Below, one piece after another: positions 1 through 8,526 of a stretch of DNA of 64,000 bases. Below the pieces are notes generated by a model. The model was not told the DNA's origin and ran no database searches. It saw only the letters and a list, made by a program, of their open reading frames with translations. The stretch's first letter is position 1. Every line of letters starts with the position of its first letter. The translations under genes and the position numbers were made by a program. Origin of the DNA: DATNPH01 sp036703315 (GTDB lineage: Bacteria; Cyanobacteriota; Cyanobacteriia; Cyanobacteriales; Coleofasciculaceae); the NCBI GenBank assembly GCA_036703315.1, contig DATNPH010000014.1:1-64000 (forward strand), written 5' to 3'.

Positions 1-300
1 CTTACCATGCTTTGACTTGTAACGAGGGAACCTAGCACGACCCGCAAAAAAGTTTTTATAAGCCGTTGTTAGGTTGAGCGTCGTCGCCTGCAAAACTTGG
101 CTGTAGCCATTATATATATTCCAGTAAAACAATCAGAAAGATTTGAAAAACTCCGTCCCTCCGTTTTTCTCGCCTTTCATCCCGCGCTAAACCATCGGCG
201 GTACTCGCTGCGCTCGATATGTCCGCCTTGGCTATAGCGGGGGACTTCCTGGCGAATTAGTTAAAGTTCTGAGAGGAACGAGCGATCGCCGAAAACCCTA
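1..300. other. intergenic, no gene seen
   Basis: No convincing reading frame. The stretch holds cyanobacterial filler sequence (a CGGCGGTACTCGCTGCGCTC-type segment around 190-215) and a GCGATCGC-like site near 281. It lies downstream of the minus-strand methyltransferase gene. Confidence 0.5.
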
Positions 301-1260
301 CTAAAGCTTCCGACCCAGAATAGTGCGATGGCGCGGATCACTAGCGACTGTCACGACATGTTCAAATCCCACTGCCTGCATCGTTGCCTCCAAATCCAGG
401 GTGTAGTACTCATCAGACCAAGGTTCAGTGCTTTTCATCAGGGTAAAGAGCACAGGAGGAAGGTTTTGGATGACGGGAGATTTAGGGTTGTTATCCACCA
501 GTGCCAAGTAGCCACCGGGGCGTAAGAGCCTTAGCGCTTCCTGAAAAATTGCCTGAGTAGCTGGGTGCGGCAGTTCATGAGTAACGAACTGAAGCGTCAC
601 CAAATCGAAGCAGCGATCGGGCAATCCAGTCTCCTCTCCCCTAGCATGAATCCACTCGGCAATTTCATGATTCACATCTCGCAGTTGAGCCACCGACAAC
701 ATGTAGGGAGACAGATCCAACCCCACTGTACGAACCGGGGTACTCTGGGTAGTTTGGTAGTAGCGATGCAGCGTTAAGGTTGAGATGCCTACCGAGCAAC
801 CGATATCTAGAATATCTCGCACTGACTGGGGACCATGCTTGGCTAGGACTTGGTGAAAACTCCCACGTAAACGCGCTTGCGCTTCTTGCCAGGTGAGAGA
901 TTCCTGAGGCCAGACTCTTAATGCCATGGCGTAGGTGGCTGACTCGGCTTCAAATGCCGCAGGCCAGCATAGGTTACCTTGGTCGTAGGCGTGGAAGGGT
1001 ACCTGGTAGTAGTCAGGGTAAGTAATACTTTTGTTTACGATCTGCTCCAGACGATCTTTGGTTCCTGAGGCTTCCAGTTCTTCGTAGTTCTTGCGCCAAG
1101 GGATGCCATTTTTTTCCGCCGTCTTCACGATTACTTGTCTCGCTTGACGTTTCATTACGTTGTAAATCGGCTTGGTCTGAATAAGGACGTTTACAAATCG
1201 GGAGAGAAGGTCATCACCAGCCCAATCCGGTTTGATCTTGTCACGCATCAAGGTACACAC
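301..1260 (-). CDS. class I SAM-dependent methyltransferase
   Basis: Putative cytoplasmic methyltransferase of about 319 aa; the substrate is unknown. The C-terminal half is a Rossmann methyltransferase fold: motif I DILDIGCSVGIS near residues 150-161, an acidic motif II (GLDLSPYML), then CFDLVTLQFVTHELP and the RLLRPGGYLALVD strand. The first ~140 residues form an extra N-terminal domain I do not recognise. The longest frame starts at GTG; an ATG four codons later (position 1248) gives the more natural N-terminus MRDKIKPDW. It stands alone between a broken GST gene upstream and a gene-free left edge. The family call is secure; which molecule it methylates cannot be told from sequence. Confidence 0.85.
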   Translation of the reverse strand: MCTLMRDKIKPDWAGDDLLSRFVNVLIQTKPIYNVMKRQARQVIVKTAEKNGIPWRKNYEELEASGTKDRLEQIVNKSITYPDYYQVPFHAYDQGNLCWPAAFEAESATYAMALRVWPQESLTWQEAQARLRGSFHQVLAKHGPQSVRDILDIGCSVGISTLTLHRYYQTTQSTPVRTVGLDLSPYMLSVAQLRDVNHEIAEWIHARGEETGLPDRCFDLVTLQFVTHELPHPATQAIFQEALRLLRPGGYLALVDNNPKSPVIQNLPPVLFTLMKSTEPWSDEYYTLDLEATMQAVGFEHVVTVASDPRHRTILGRKL

Positions 1261-1380
1261 ACCATAATCGGAATGCCCCTCATTGTAAAAGGTTTGGGAG
1301 CATTTGTTTAAACTTCCCTGACCTCAGCGTAAGCAGGTTGGGGATGCAATTCGCCACGAACCCCAGCAGTTTATTGCACT

Positions 1381-2083
1381 TTATCGTTGCTCTAGTTGAC
1401 GAGATCCAAACAGAATCTCCCTTGCCTTCTCATCCATATTCGGGTTAACTCGCTGCTCTCTCAAAAGCGCCAAACCCCGTTGTACGGCAGGTCGCTCGTT
1501 AATGGCGTCAAACCACCGTTTCAGGTTGGGATAGTCTGCTAGATTTTGTCCCTGTCGTTCATAGGGCAAAATCCAGGGAAAGATTGCCATGTCTGCAATG
1601 GAGTAATCACCTGCCACATACTCGACTTGAGTAAGTTGTTTGTCGAGTACACGATACAGGCGAGTTGCCTCATTCGTATAGCGATCGATGGCGTATGGAA
1701 TTTTTTCAGGTGCATACTGGCGGAAGTGGTGCGCCTGTCCCAGCATGGGTCCAACGCCACCCATTTGGAACATCAGCCACTGCACCACAAGTGTAGCGAT
1801 CGCGGGGACTACTCGGTATGAAACGTCCGGTTTTATCTGCAAGATACAACAGAATCACACCTGACTCGAATAGCGAAATCGGTTGACCATCAGGACCATC
1901 TGGATCCGCGATCGCAGGCATTTTGTTGTTGGGGCTAATTTCTAGGAACTCTGACTTAAACTGATCGCCTGCTGAAATGTCAACAGGAATCACATTGTAG
2001 GGAATTTCAGCCTCCTCCAGCATAATGCTGATTTTCCAACCGTTCGGTGTGGGCCAGTAATAAAAGTCAATTGACTGAGTCAT
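1381..2083 (-). pseudogene. glutathione S-transferase, frameshifted
   Basis: Two overlapping frames make one GST. The upstream frame carries the thioredoxin-like glutathione-binding half (FYYWPTPNGWKISIMLEE, then NKMPAIADPDG and the SLFESGVILLYLAD motif). The downstream frame carries the all-helical half (QWLMFQMGGVGPMLGQAHHF, then YSIADMAIFPW). Continuity is restored by skipping one base at about 1789, giving RYT followed by VVQWLMF. Start is ATG at 2083, with GGAGG 11 bases upstream. Each half looks well conserved, so the shift is recent or a sequencing error. If real, translation ends shortly after the N-terminal domain. An intact protein would be about 233 aa, usual for bacterial GSTs resembling YfcG/YghU. 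Confidence 0.8.
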
Positions 2084-2387
2084 GGTTGAAAAGTCCTCCA
2101 TTGTTACATTGACTACACATCGTATCCTGGGGCTTTGCGAGCCAATCCATCGTACAAATCGAGCATTTTTTCGGGTCAGTTATAGATCGGATCGTAGTTT
2201 GCGCTGGTGCTTGTGGGCAACCGAACAGGGAGGGACGATCAGGGTAAGTAGCTTGCGCTTTTGAGGTGCTTCATGTCAGTCATTAATTCTGCTACCCTTT
2301 GTGAATTCCTCAGTCGTTAGTTTCATATCCCGATAGTTCCGAAGCTCTTATCGTATAGATAAAGACTCAACGAATCGTAAACAACCT

Positions 2388-2756
2388 ATGGTGAATCCCT
2401 TTGACCCGGAGAAAGACGACTTGCCCTTCGATGAACACAATGATCCCTTTGGTCGCACCCTGGAAGACTTCACCCTGACTGGTAGACTACGCCGATTCCA
2501 CGAATGTTTTGACAGCAGCATCCGTGCCATCTTACAGGATTGCCTATTCCGCATCCATGATGAGGATGGCGTTCTCACCTTCCAGATTCTTTGCCCCAAC
2601 GAAGCTGTCCAGAAACGCCTCTACATAAAGCGGGAAAAGGTTCGCAATAGCCTCAGGTGGATTTGGCACAACGTTGATTACTATGCCTTCTGCATCGAAA
2701 AAGATGGGTTGCAATGTAGGGTGCTAGATATGAATTCTTACAGAGGCGGCGTTTGA
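2388..2756 (+). CDS. hypothetical protein, 122 aa
   Basis: I do not recognise a named family. The protein is soluble and charged, with an acidic N-terminus (NPFDPEKDDLPFDEHNDPFG) and a mixed alpha/beta-looking core rich in aromatic residues (LRWIWHNVDYYAFCIE). It has no signal peptide or membrane segment. It is transcribed divergently from the GST remnant and lies about 600 bases upstream of chlL. The codon use and composition look like a real gene, and the opposite-strand frame across it has a low-complexity, shadow-like translation. Confidence 0.6.
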   Translation: MVNPFDPEKDDLPFDEHNDPFGRTLEDFTLTGRLRRFHECFDSSIRAILQDCLFRIHDEDGVLTFQILCPNEAVQKRLYIKREKVRNSLRWIWHNVDYYAFCIEKDGLQCRVLDMNSYRGGV

Positions 2757-3380
2757 GCCAGTTGCTGATTGAGATGCCCCTCAGGGCGTCTCTACCCTAT
2801 ACCTTCCCTGCAATATCTAAGATAGGGTACTTACTTCAGCAAGATGTAATTGTTCTTAACAAAAATCTTGGCTTTGTTATTCATCCCCTCGATCGCACTC
2901 TCACTGAAGTATCTAAGCCAGCCAACGTCTCCCCAATACTCTCCTCAGTCTTAGGTAGTGTGAGCCTTTGAAACCCTCTCTACAAAGCCTCATTGCTCCT
3001 AGAGATCAGGATTGAGCGGGTTTGTGAATCAACTCAGCGGAGTCCTGATATAAAAGGAGTAATGGTATTTTTTGTTTATTGTTTCACTTTATATTTTTAA
3101 AGTAAACAAAAATAAAATTTAGCCAATGATAGAAGCTGAGACAGGTTTATAGAGCTTTATAGATAAAAATTGCATAAATAAGCACAATAACGAGTTATTA
3201 GTAGGCATTCTGAGTAAAGCACCTCTTTCTTTTCCTTTGCTGTTGGTCAATAATTGCAATGAAAGCCCCAAGGGAAGAAATCTATGTTTAGCTGTAGGGG
3301 CTCTTGCCTATGTGCCGATCCTTCACATAGCGGTAAAGACAAAATCAAGTTTTAATGCGAACGATAGGAGACGACTAAGC
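2757..3380 (+). promoter_or_regulatory. long leader region upstream of chlL, with hairpin
   Basis: About 620 bases without a supported gene, strongly AT-rich from 3060. A near-perfect hairpin at 3080-3108 pairs TGTTTCACTTTA with TAAAGTAAACA (one bulged C). chlL expression in cyanobacteria responds to light and oxygen, so a regulatory role is plausible, but no known operator was recognised. A short frame at 2753-2971 is dismissed. Confidence 0.35.
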
Positions 3381-4247
3381 GTGAAACTCTCAGTTTATGG
3401 AAAAGGCGGCATCGGTAAATCCACAACCAGCTGTAATATCTCAGTGGCTCTGGCAAGGCGTGGTAAGAAAGTGCTACAAATTGGCTGCGACCCGAAGCAT
3501 GACAGCACGTTTACCCTCACAGGCTTTCTAATTCCCACGATTATCGACACGCTTCAGGCAAAGGATTATCACTACGAAGATGTCTGGCCTGAAGATGTAA
3601 TTTATAAAGGGTATGGCGGTGTTGATTGCGTAGAAGCGGGTGGTCCCCCTGCTGGTGCAGGTTGCGGTGGCTATGTCGTCGGTGAGACGGTGAAGTTGCT
3701 CAAAGAACTCAACGCCTTTGATGAGTACGATGTCATTCTGTTTGACGTTCTGGGTGACGTAGTCTGCGGTGGTTTCGCGGCTCCCCTCAACTACTCCGAC
3801 TACTGCATGATTGTTACGGACAATGGCTTCGATGCCTTGTTTGCTGCCAACCGAATTGCCGCTTCTGTGCGGGAGAAAGCTCGTACTCACCCACTGCGTC
3901 TGGCGGGTCTAATTGGTAACCGGACATCCAAGCGTGACCTGATCGACAAATATATTGAGGCAGTACCGATGCCAGTGCTGGAGATTCTGCCTCTGATCGA
4001 AGATATCCGAGTCTCCCGCGTTAAGGGAAAAACTCTGTTTGAGATGGCAGAGACTGACCCTTCACTCAGCTATGTCTGTGACTACTACCTCAACATTGCT
4101 GACCAGATTCTGTCACAGCCAGAGGGTGTTGTGCCGAATGATTCCCCCGATCGCGAATTGTTCTCCTTGCTGTCTGACTTCTACCTCAATCCACAGCAAC
4201 CGAAGGTCAAGACCGAGGAAGAACAGTTAGACCTGATGATGGTCTGA
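3381..4247 (+). CDS. chlL: light-independent protochlorophyllide reductase, iron protein ChlL
   Basis: ATP-dependent electron donor of dark-operative protochlorophyllide oxidoreductase, which reduces ring D of protochlorophyllide to chlorophyllide without light. It works as a dimer that passes electrons to ChlN-ChlB. The P-loop GKGGIGKS is at residues 7-14. The 4Fe-4S ligands are Cys95 (GAGCGGY) and Cys129 (VVCGGF). The frame is open further upstream, but the GTG at 3381 is chosen because AGGAG lies 10 bases before it and the resulting 288 aa matches the family length and its usual N-terminus. chlN follows 126 bases downstream on the same strand. chlB is not in the window. Confidence 0.97.
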   Translation: MKLSVYGKGGIGKSTTSCNISVALARRGKKVLQIGCDPKHDSTFTLTGFLIPTIIDTLQAKDYHYEDVWPEDVIYKGYGGVDCVEAGGPPAGAGCGGYVVGETVKLLKELNAFDEYDVILFDVLGDVVCGGFAAPLNYSDYCMIVTDNGFDALFAANRIAASVREKARTHPLRLAGLIGNRTSKRDLIDKYIEAVPMPVLEILPLIEDIRVSRVKGKTLFEMAETDPSLSYVCDYYLNIADQILSQPEGVVPNDSPDRELFSLLSDFYLNPQQPKVKTEEEQLDLMMV

Positions 4248-4373
4248 TTAGTCATCACTCCTCAGTCATTAGTCATTAGTTCGCAAGCAACCAATTAATG
4301 GCTAATGACTAATAACGAATAACTAATAACTACTTAGAAACTTCCCTTAGAAACCAGGAAAGGATACTTTTTC
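4248..4373. repeat. TTAGTCATTAG-type degenerate repeat between chlL and chlN
   Basis: The spacer is built of short TAGTCATTAGT and ACTAATAAC-like units in both orientations, able to fold back. The same family recurs at 25958-26070, 60690-60715 and 63820-63850. The ribosome binding site of chlN (AGGAAAGGA near 4356) lies at its right end. Confidence 0.6.
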
Positions 4374-5774
4374 ATGACCCTTGCAGCACCCGAACCTTTA
4401 AATTTTGAGTGTGAAACCGGGAATTACCACACATTTTGTCCGATTAGCTGTGTCGCGTGGCTATATCAGAAGATTGAAGATAGTTTCTTTCTGGTAATTG
4501 GCACTAAGACTTGTGGCTATTTCCTCCAGAACGCGATGGGCGTGATGATTTTCGCGGAACCTCGCTACGCGATGGCGGAGTTGGAAGAGGGGGATATTTC
4601 GGCACAGCTGAATGATTACGAAGAACTGAAGCGGTTGTGCTTGCAGATTAAACGCGATCGCAACCCTAGTGTAATCGTCTGGATTGGTACCTGCACGACG
4701 GAAATCATCAAGATGGATTTGGAAGGCTTGGCTCCTAAGCTGGAAGCTGAGCTTGGTATCCCAATCGTCACAGCTCGTGCCAACGGTTTAGACTATGCCT
4801 TCACTCAGGGTGAAGACACCGTACTTGCCTCAATGGTTCACAAATGTCCGGAGAAGGCTCCGGTGATGGAAGCGGAGAAAGAAGAGCGAAATGCCATCTC
4901 TAAACTCCTCAACTTCGGGCGCAAGAAAGAAGACGTTGCTGCCGAACAGTCAGAATACGTCGATCATCCACCACTGGTGCTGTTTGGCTCTTTGCCTGAC
5001 CCCGTTGTCACCAACCTGACACTGGAACTGAAGAAGCAGGGAATTAAAGTTTCAGGCTGGCTACCATCCAAGCGTTATACAGAGTTGCCAGTACTCGAAG
5101 AAGGCTACTACGTTTCTGGTGTCAATCCCTTCCTCAGCCGCACGGCCAGCACCTTGATGCGTCGCCGCAAGTGCAAACTGATTGGCGCACCCTTCCCGAT
5201 TGGCCCAGATGGCACCCGCGCCTGGATTGAAAAGATTTGTTCAGTGTTCGGAATTGAACCGAAAGGACTGGATGAACGGGAAGCGCAAATCTGGGAAAAC
5301 CTGGAAGACTATATCAAGCTGATTCGCGGCAAGTCTGTATTCTTCATGGGCGATAACTTGCTGGAAATCTCTCTAGCTCGTTTCCTGATTCGTTGCGGCA
5401 TGACTTGCCCGGAAATCGGTATTCCCTACATGGACAAGCGCTATCAAGCGGCTGAACTAGCATTGCTAGAAAAGACTTGTCATGAAATGGGTGTCCCGAC
5501 ACCGAGGATTGTCGAAAAGCCGGACAACTACAATCAGATTCAACGGATTAATGACTTGAAGCCTGATTTGGTGATCACGGGTATGGCTCATGCTAACCCC
5601 TTGGAAGCACGGGGTATTAATACCAAATGGTCAGTTGAATTCACCTTTGCTCAGATTCACGGCTTTACGAATGCTCGTGACATTCTAGAACTGGCGACTC
5701 GTCCGTTGCGTCGGAATAACAACCTCAAAGAATTGGGTTGGGCGAAGCTAGTGAAGGAAGAAGCTAAGGTTTGA
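4374..5774 (+). CDS. chlN: light-independent protochlorophyllide reductase subunit N
   Basis: Catalytic subunit of the dark-operative protochlorophyllide reductase, related to nitrogenase NifD/NifE. With ChlB it holds the 4Fe-4S NB cluster and the substrate pocket. The three ChlN cluster ligands are present: Cys22 (FCPISC), Cys47 (KTCGY) and Cys107 (GTCTTE). Its 466 aa is family length. ATG start with AGGAAAGGA upstream. Probably co-transcribed with chlL. Two stable hairpins follow the stop. Confidence 0.97.
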   Translation: MTLAAPEPLNFECETGNYHTFCPISCVAWLYQKIEDSFFLVIGTKTCGYFLQNAMGVMIFAEPRYAMAELEEGDISAQLNDYEELKRLCLQIKRDRNPSVIVWIGTCTTEIIKMDLEGLAPKLEAELGIPIVTARANGLDYAFTQGEDTVLASMVHKCPEKAPVMEAEKEERNAISKLLNFGRKKEDVAAEQSEYVDHPPLVLFGSLPDPVVTNLTLELKKQGIKVSGWLPSKRYTELPVLEEGYYVSGVNPFLSRTASTLMRRRKCKLIGAPFPIGPDGTRAWIEKICSVFGIEPKGLDEREAQIWENLEDYIKLIRGKSVFFMGDNLLEISLARFLIRCGMTCPEIGIPYMDKRYQAAELALLEKTCHEMGVPTPRIVEKPDNYNQIQRINDLKPDLVITGMAHANPLEARGINTKWSVEFTFAQIHGFTNARDILELATRPLRRNNNLKELGWAKLVKEEAKV

Positions 5775-5807
5775 CCTCTCCCCCTACCCCTCTCTACCTC
5801 TCCCTAA

Positions 5808-5828
5808 CCCTCTCCTACAAGGAGAGGG
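5808..5828. repeat. GGAGAGGG hairpin repeat
   Basis: A perfect 9-bp stem (CCCTCTCCT / AGGAGAGGG) with a 3-base loop, inside a CCTCTCC-rich tract just after chlN. It lacks a T-run. A similar hairpin follows the amylase gene at 12037. Confidence 0.6.
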
Positions 5829-5896
5829 AAAAGGAATAAATTTTTTAGTCGAGAGGGGAGTAAGAAAAAAGTCTCTTCTCAATAGGCAATTTGTAG

Positions 5897-5930
5897 GGGC
5901 GATCGTATGTGCGATCGCCCTTTTGTTTTA
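5897..5930 (+). terminator. probable rho-independent terminator of chlLN
   Basis: A perfect 9-bp stem, GGGCGATCG / CGATCGCCC, with a 6-base loop, followed by TTTTGTTTTA. It contains HIP1-like cores. It lies 120 bases after chlN, between chlN and a convergent gene remnant. Confidence 0.6.
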
Positions 5931-6419
5931 TGAACGGCAAACGGTTGCAAAAACGAGAATCAATTTGTCGCGTTCAGATGCTTTTGATCTAAAGGTAAGC
6001 AAGCGCTCTAATAAATCTTGAGCTAAGGAAGAAAGATTGTTCCGTTTCCCATCAAGCGTATCAATAATTTTTTTAGCTTCTTGCAAAAGGGTTCCTGAAC
6101 CAGCAAAAGCTTTTCCATATTTGCTTTGCACGAGATACCAAGAATCTCCTTCTTCGGCACCTTCATCCGCACCTTCACCTCGATTAAGATAGGCAATATC
6201 AATTCCGCCGTCTCCGCTTCCATCACAGTACACAATGTCATCTGAAGACTCATCCACCTCAATCCACTGAGTAATCAACTTTCGGGCAAAGCGGTTGCCA
6301 AGTTCTACAGTTGAGGGATTGCCATCGACAATATCCTCTAGCCACTCTTACGAAATGCTTCAAAGTCAACAGATTGGTTCATGTAATCTTTTAGGTTTTT
6401 GAAACAATTGTTTTGCATC
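5928..6419 (-). pseudogene. AIPR (abortive infection phage resistance) family remnant
   Basis: An N-terminal fragment in two frames. The first (start MQNNCFKNLKDYMNQSVDFE, ATG at 6419) stops near 6338. The second continues as EWLEDIVDGNPSTVELGNRF and runs through SSDDIVYCDGSGDGGIDIAY and WYLVQSKYG to a stop at 5928. One base separates the frames, near 6345. The DGSGDGGIDIAY and LVQSKYG segments, followed by FRSKASERDKLILVFAT, resemble the start of AIPR proteins, which are several hundred residues long; here only about 165 remain. The missing C-terminal part is replaced by the chlN downstream region. The family call rests on remembered similarity and needs a search. Confidence 0.55.
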
Positions 6420-6581
6420 TGGGATGAGCGCCTTTTTTGAGTAACACGCTCGTTCCTGTATGAGTTGTAACCTATCCTAGCCAGAGTGATCGCCTTTTTG
6501 TTTGAACCGCTCCAAGGACAGAGGATGCTGAGGGAGAAAAAGCGATCGCTTTTATTACAAGTCGAGTGCGTTAGCGACATT

Positions 6582-6738
6582 GGTGTCAACTTAACGTTGA
6601 TTGGGCGGTTGAAACCGCAGCTACACAGACAAAACCCGCCTACGCGGGTTCAAAAGTCCTGATTTTGGGTCAGTCCGCGCAGGCGGACTTCGTTTTTGTA
6701 GCCGCGATTTCCTTTTCAACAGGGCTTAAGTTGACACC
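6582..6738. mobile_element. MITE-like element with 13-bp terminal inverted repeats
   Basis: A 157-bp element bounded by perfect inverted repeats GGTGTCAACTTAA (6582-6594) and TTAAGTTGACACC (6726-6738). Inside are further fold-back arms: GCGGTTGAAACCGCAGCTAC against GTAGCCGCGATTT, the hairpin AACCCGCCTACGCGGGTT, and the hairpin GTCCGCGCAGGCGGAC. No coding capacity and no obvious target duplication. A degraded partial copy is at 54975-55026. Confidence 0.65.
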
Positions 6739-6767
6739 GATGATCGCGCAACGCACCCTACAACTTG

Positions 6768-7052
6768 TCAGCTTTGGGAAGAAGCAATAACTTCGTTACG
6801 CTGCACTAACGCGATCGCCACATCCTCACGAGTTGCCCCCATAGCCAACAATGTCCGCACTATCAAATCAAGAGAAACCGATGGAGCGCCCGCCTCCATC
6901 TTTGCTACCCGCGACTGGCTGGAGTTGATTTTCTTAGCCAAACTCTGCTGAGAGATCTTCTGACTTAGGCGAAGCTCCCTCAATCGTCTACTAAATATTT
7001 GACGGTGGGCAATAGCAATGAGTCTACCAATGACGACAGGGAAGACAATCAA
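6768..7052 (-). CDS. XRE-type helix-turn-helix protein
   Basis: Small DNA-binding protein of about 94 aa. The helix-turn-helix spans the middle (LRELRLSQKISQQSLAKKI, then SSQSRVAKMEAG), followed by SLDLIVRTLLAMGATREDVA, the usual C-terminal part of antitoxin-like XRE regulators. No ATG is available near the start. The TTG at 7052 has AGGAG 13 bases upstream, and the frame is open a little further. No toxin partner is adjacent on this strand, so it is an orphan regulator or what is left of a toxin-antitoxin pair. The gene sits next to a MITE and a defence remnant. Confidence 0.75.
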   Translation of the reverse strand: MIVFPVVIGRLIAIAHRQIFSRRLRELRLSQKISQQSLAKKINSSQSRVAKMEAGAPSVSLDLIVRTLLAMGATREDVAIALVQRNEVIASSQS

Positions 7053-7157
7053 TTGAGAGCGATCGCTCCTGTTGAATAATCACAAAGGCTAAAACGCGAT
7101 CGCACTCTCTATTATCTACAATCACTGTATGGCTTACGGATAGGGAGACAGTACGCT

Positions 7158-7886
7158 ATGCCAATCGCTACAGCCAGTTATAAAATCACTTGGGAGAAAC
7201 TACCCGATGATTTTCTCTTACCCAATGATCCAGTGGACAATATAGATCAGCCGGCATTAGCCGCTGCATTGAGCGACAGTTTGGAACAAGCCGCGTGTCT
7301 GCGAGAGGATGCGTTAGTCAGCACGAACTATGGCGTCTGTGCCACATTAGACAGCAAAATTGTTGTCAAAGCCCCTGATTGGATGTACGTGCCTCGTATT
7401 GTGGTTTCGCAAGACGAAGTTCGTCGTAGTTATACGCCACAGCTACAAGGGGAAATTCCAGCCATTGTGATGGAATTTCTCTCAGAAACGGAGGGAAGCG
7501 AATATTCAATCAAGCCAACTTATCCTCCTGGTAAATGGTTTTTTTACGAGCAAGTCTTGCAAGTACCGCAATACGGGATTTTTGAGCCACGGCAAGGAGT
7601 GCTAGAAGTTTATCAGCTAAATAACTCAGGGCGTTATGACTTGCAACAGCCCGATGCAAATAATCGCTATAAGATTGAGGCGCTGAATCTATTTCTTGGT
7701 GTATGGCAGGGAACTAAGAGCAACCGGACGGGTTACTGGTTGCGCTGGTGGGATGAAAGCGGGCAAATGTTGCCGTGGGGAGTAGAGTCAGTGGAGCAGG
7801 AACGCCAACGTGCTGAGCAGGAACGCCAACGTGCTGAAGCATTGGCGGCGCAGCTACGAGCCGCGGGAATTGAGCCAGAGGTGTAA
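7158..7886 (+). CDS. Uma2 family (DUF820) endonuclease-like protein
   Basis: Member of the PD-(D/E)XK-like Uma2 family, greatly expanded in cyanobacteria and of unclear biological role. The core includes KAPDWMYVP (the conserved Asp), then IPAIVMEFLSETEGSEY, a GKWFFYEQVLQVPQYGIFEP segment and GVLEVYQL. The C-terminus (about residues 205-242) is a heptad-like coiled coil with a duplicated QERQRAEQERQRAEALAAQL unit, typical of the long Uma2 variants. Length 242 aa. Divergent from the XRE gene; about 105 bases lie between them. Confidence 0.85.
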   Translation: MPIATASYKITWEKLPDDFLLPNDPVDNIDQPALAAALSDSLEQAACLREDALVSTNYGVCATLDSKIVVKAPDWMYVPRIVVSQDEVRRSYTPQLQGEIPAIVMEFLSETEGSEYSIKPTYPPGKWFFYEQVLQVPQYGIFEPRQGVLEVYQLNNSGRYDLQQPDANNRYKIEALNLFLGVWQGTKSNRTGYWLRWWDESGQMLPWGVESVEQERQRAEQERQRAEALAAQLRAAGIEPEV

Positions 7887-7897
7887 GAAGCGTGAAG

Positions 7898-8009
7898 CCA
7901 AGCGATCGCAATAGCGAATCGCCCTTGTAGTATTGAACCTAGAGGTTTGCCCTCTTTATATTGGCACTGACCCAATCCAGTCGTTTCGATTAAAATTGAC
8001 GAACCTCGT
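7898..8009. repeat. diverged dispersed repeat, copy A
   Basis: Shares a roughly 46-base core (CACTGACCCAATCCAGT, then TTTCGATTAAAATTGACGAA) and a GCGATCGC/GCGAATC left part with copy B at 9107-9205. Each copy precedes a small gene on the plus strand. Confidence 0.35.
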
Positions 8010-8064
8010 GCGGCATCGCATAGGTCGTTACCTGAACTCAAACAAGTTGGAGAACTTGATTGTG

Positions 8065-8316
8065 ATGAAACCAAAATTATCTTTAGCCGTTATTTTATCC
8101 ACCACTGCGATCGCTAGTGGCGTTTTGTTGGGTTCAGTCAGCCCTATTCACGCTTACCCCTGTGCCCGCAGCAAGTTTCATTCCAAGTCTGATTATTATC
8201 AGGAACGATACGAGCAAGCTAGCTGGTTGCGCTCTCCCTTGACAGCAGCTATTACATTACCTGGAATAGCCATAGCGGCGGCTTTATCCGTCGGCTACCG
8301 CCACTACAAAGGTTAG
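8065..8316 (+). CDS. small exported protein, 83 aa
   Basis: Function unknown. The N-terminus is a signal peptide (MKPKLSLAVILSTTAIASG, then VSPIHA before YPCARS, a good signal peptidase site). A short tyrosine-rich, charged middle (KFHSKSDYYQERYEQA) leads to a second hydrophobic stretch (LTAAITLPGIAIAAALSVGY), which could anchor it in a membrane. The frame extends upstream, but the ATG at 8065 with GGAG about 12 bases before it gives the signal peptide its proper position. Confidence 0.6.
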   Translation: MKPKLSLAVILSTTAIASGVLLGSVSPIHAYPCARSKFHSKSDYYQERYEQASWLRSPLTAAITLPGIAIAAALSVGYRHYKG

Positions 8317-8526
8317 AAGAGAATGGGGTTTGTACCGTCAAGTAATGAAGTCGGAACATCAAATTTTTCCGACTTCAAACTTCTGAAGCTGGTGAATTTG
8401 GGATTTTTGGAACTGGATGTACTATTAAGAATATAGGCAATAATATATCACCCAATTCAGGTCATAATACTTCTTTGATTCCCTACCTAACTATTAGTTT
8501 GATAAAGTATACCTGCAAGCTTTGCA

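Noticed and set aside
2753..2971. 72-aa frame overlapping the end of the 2388 gene
   Set aside because: Irregular composition, no ribosome binding site of its own and no recognisable domain; treated as part of the chlL leader region.
3237..3380. 48-residue upstream extension of ChlL
   Set aside because: The GTG at 3381 has a good AGGAG and gives the family N-terminus and length; the extension is unlike any ChlL.
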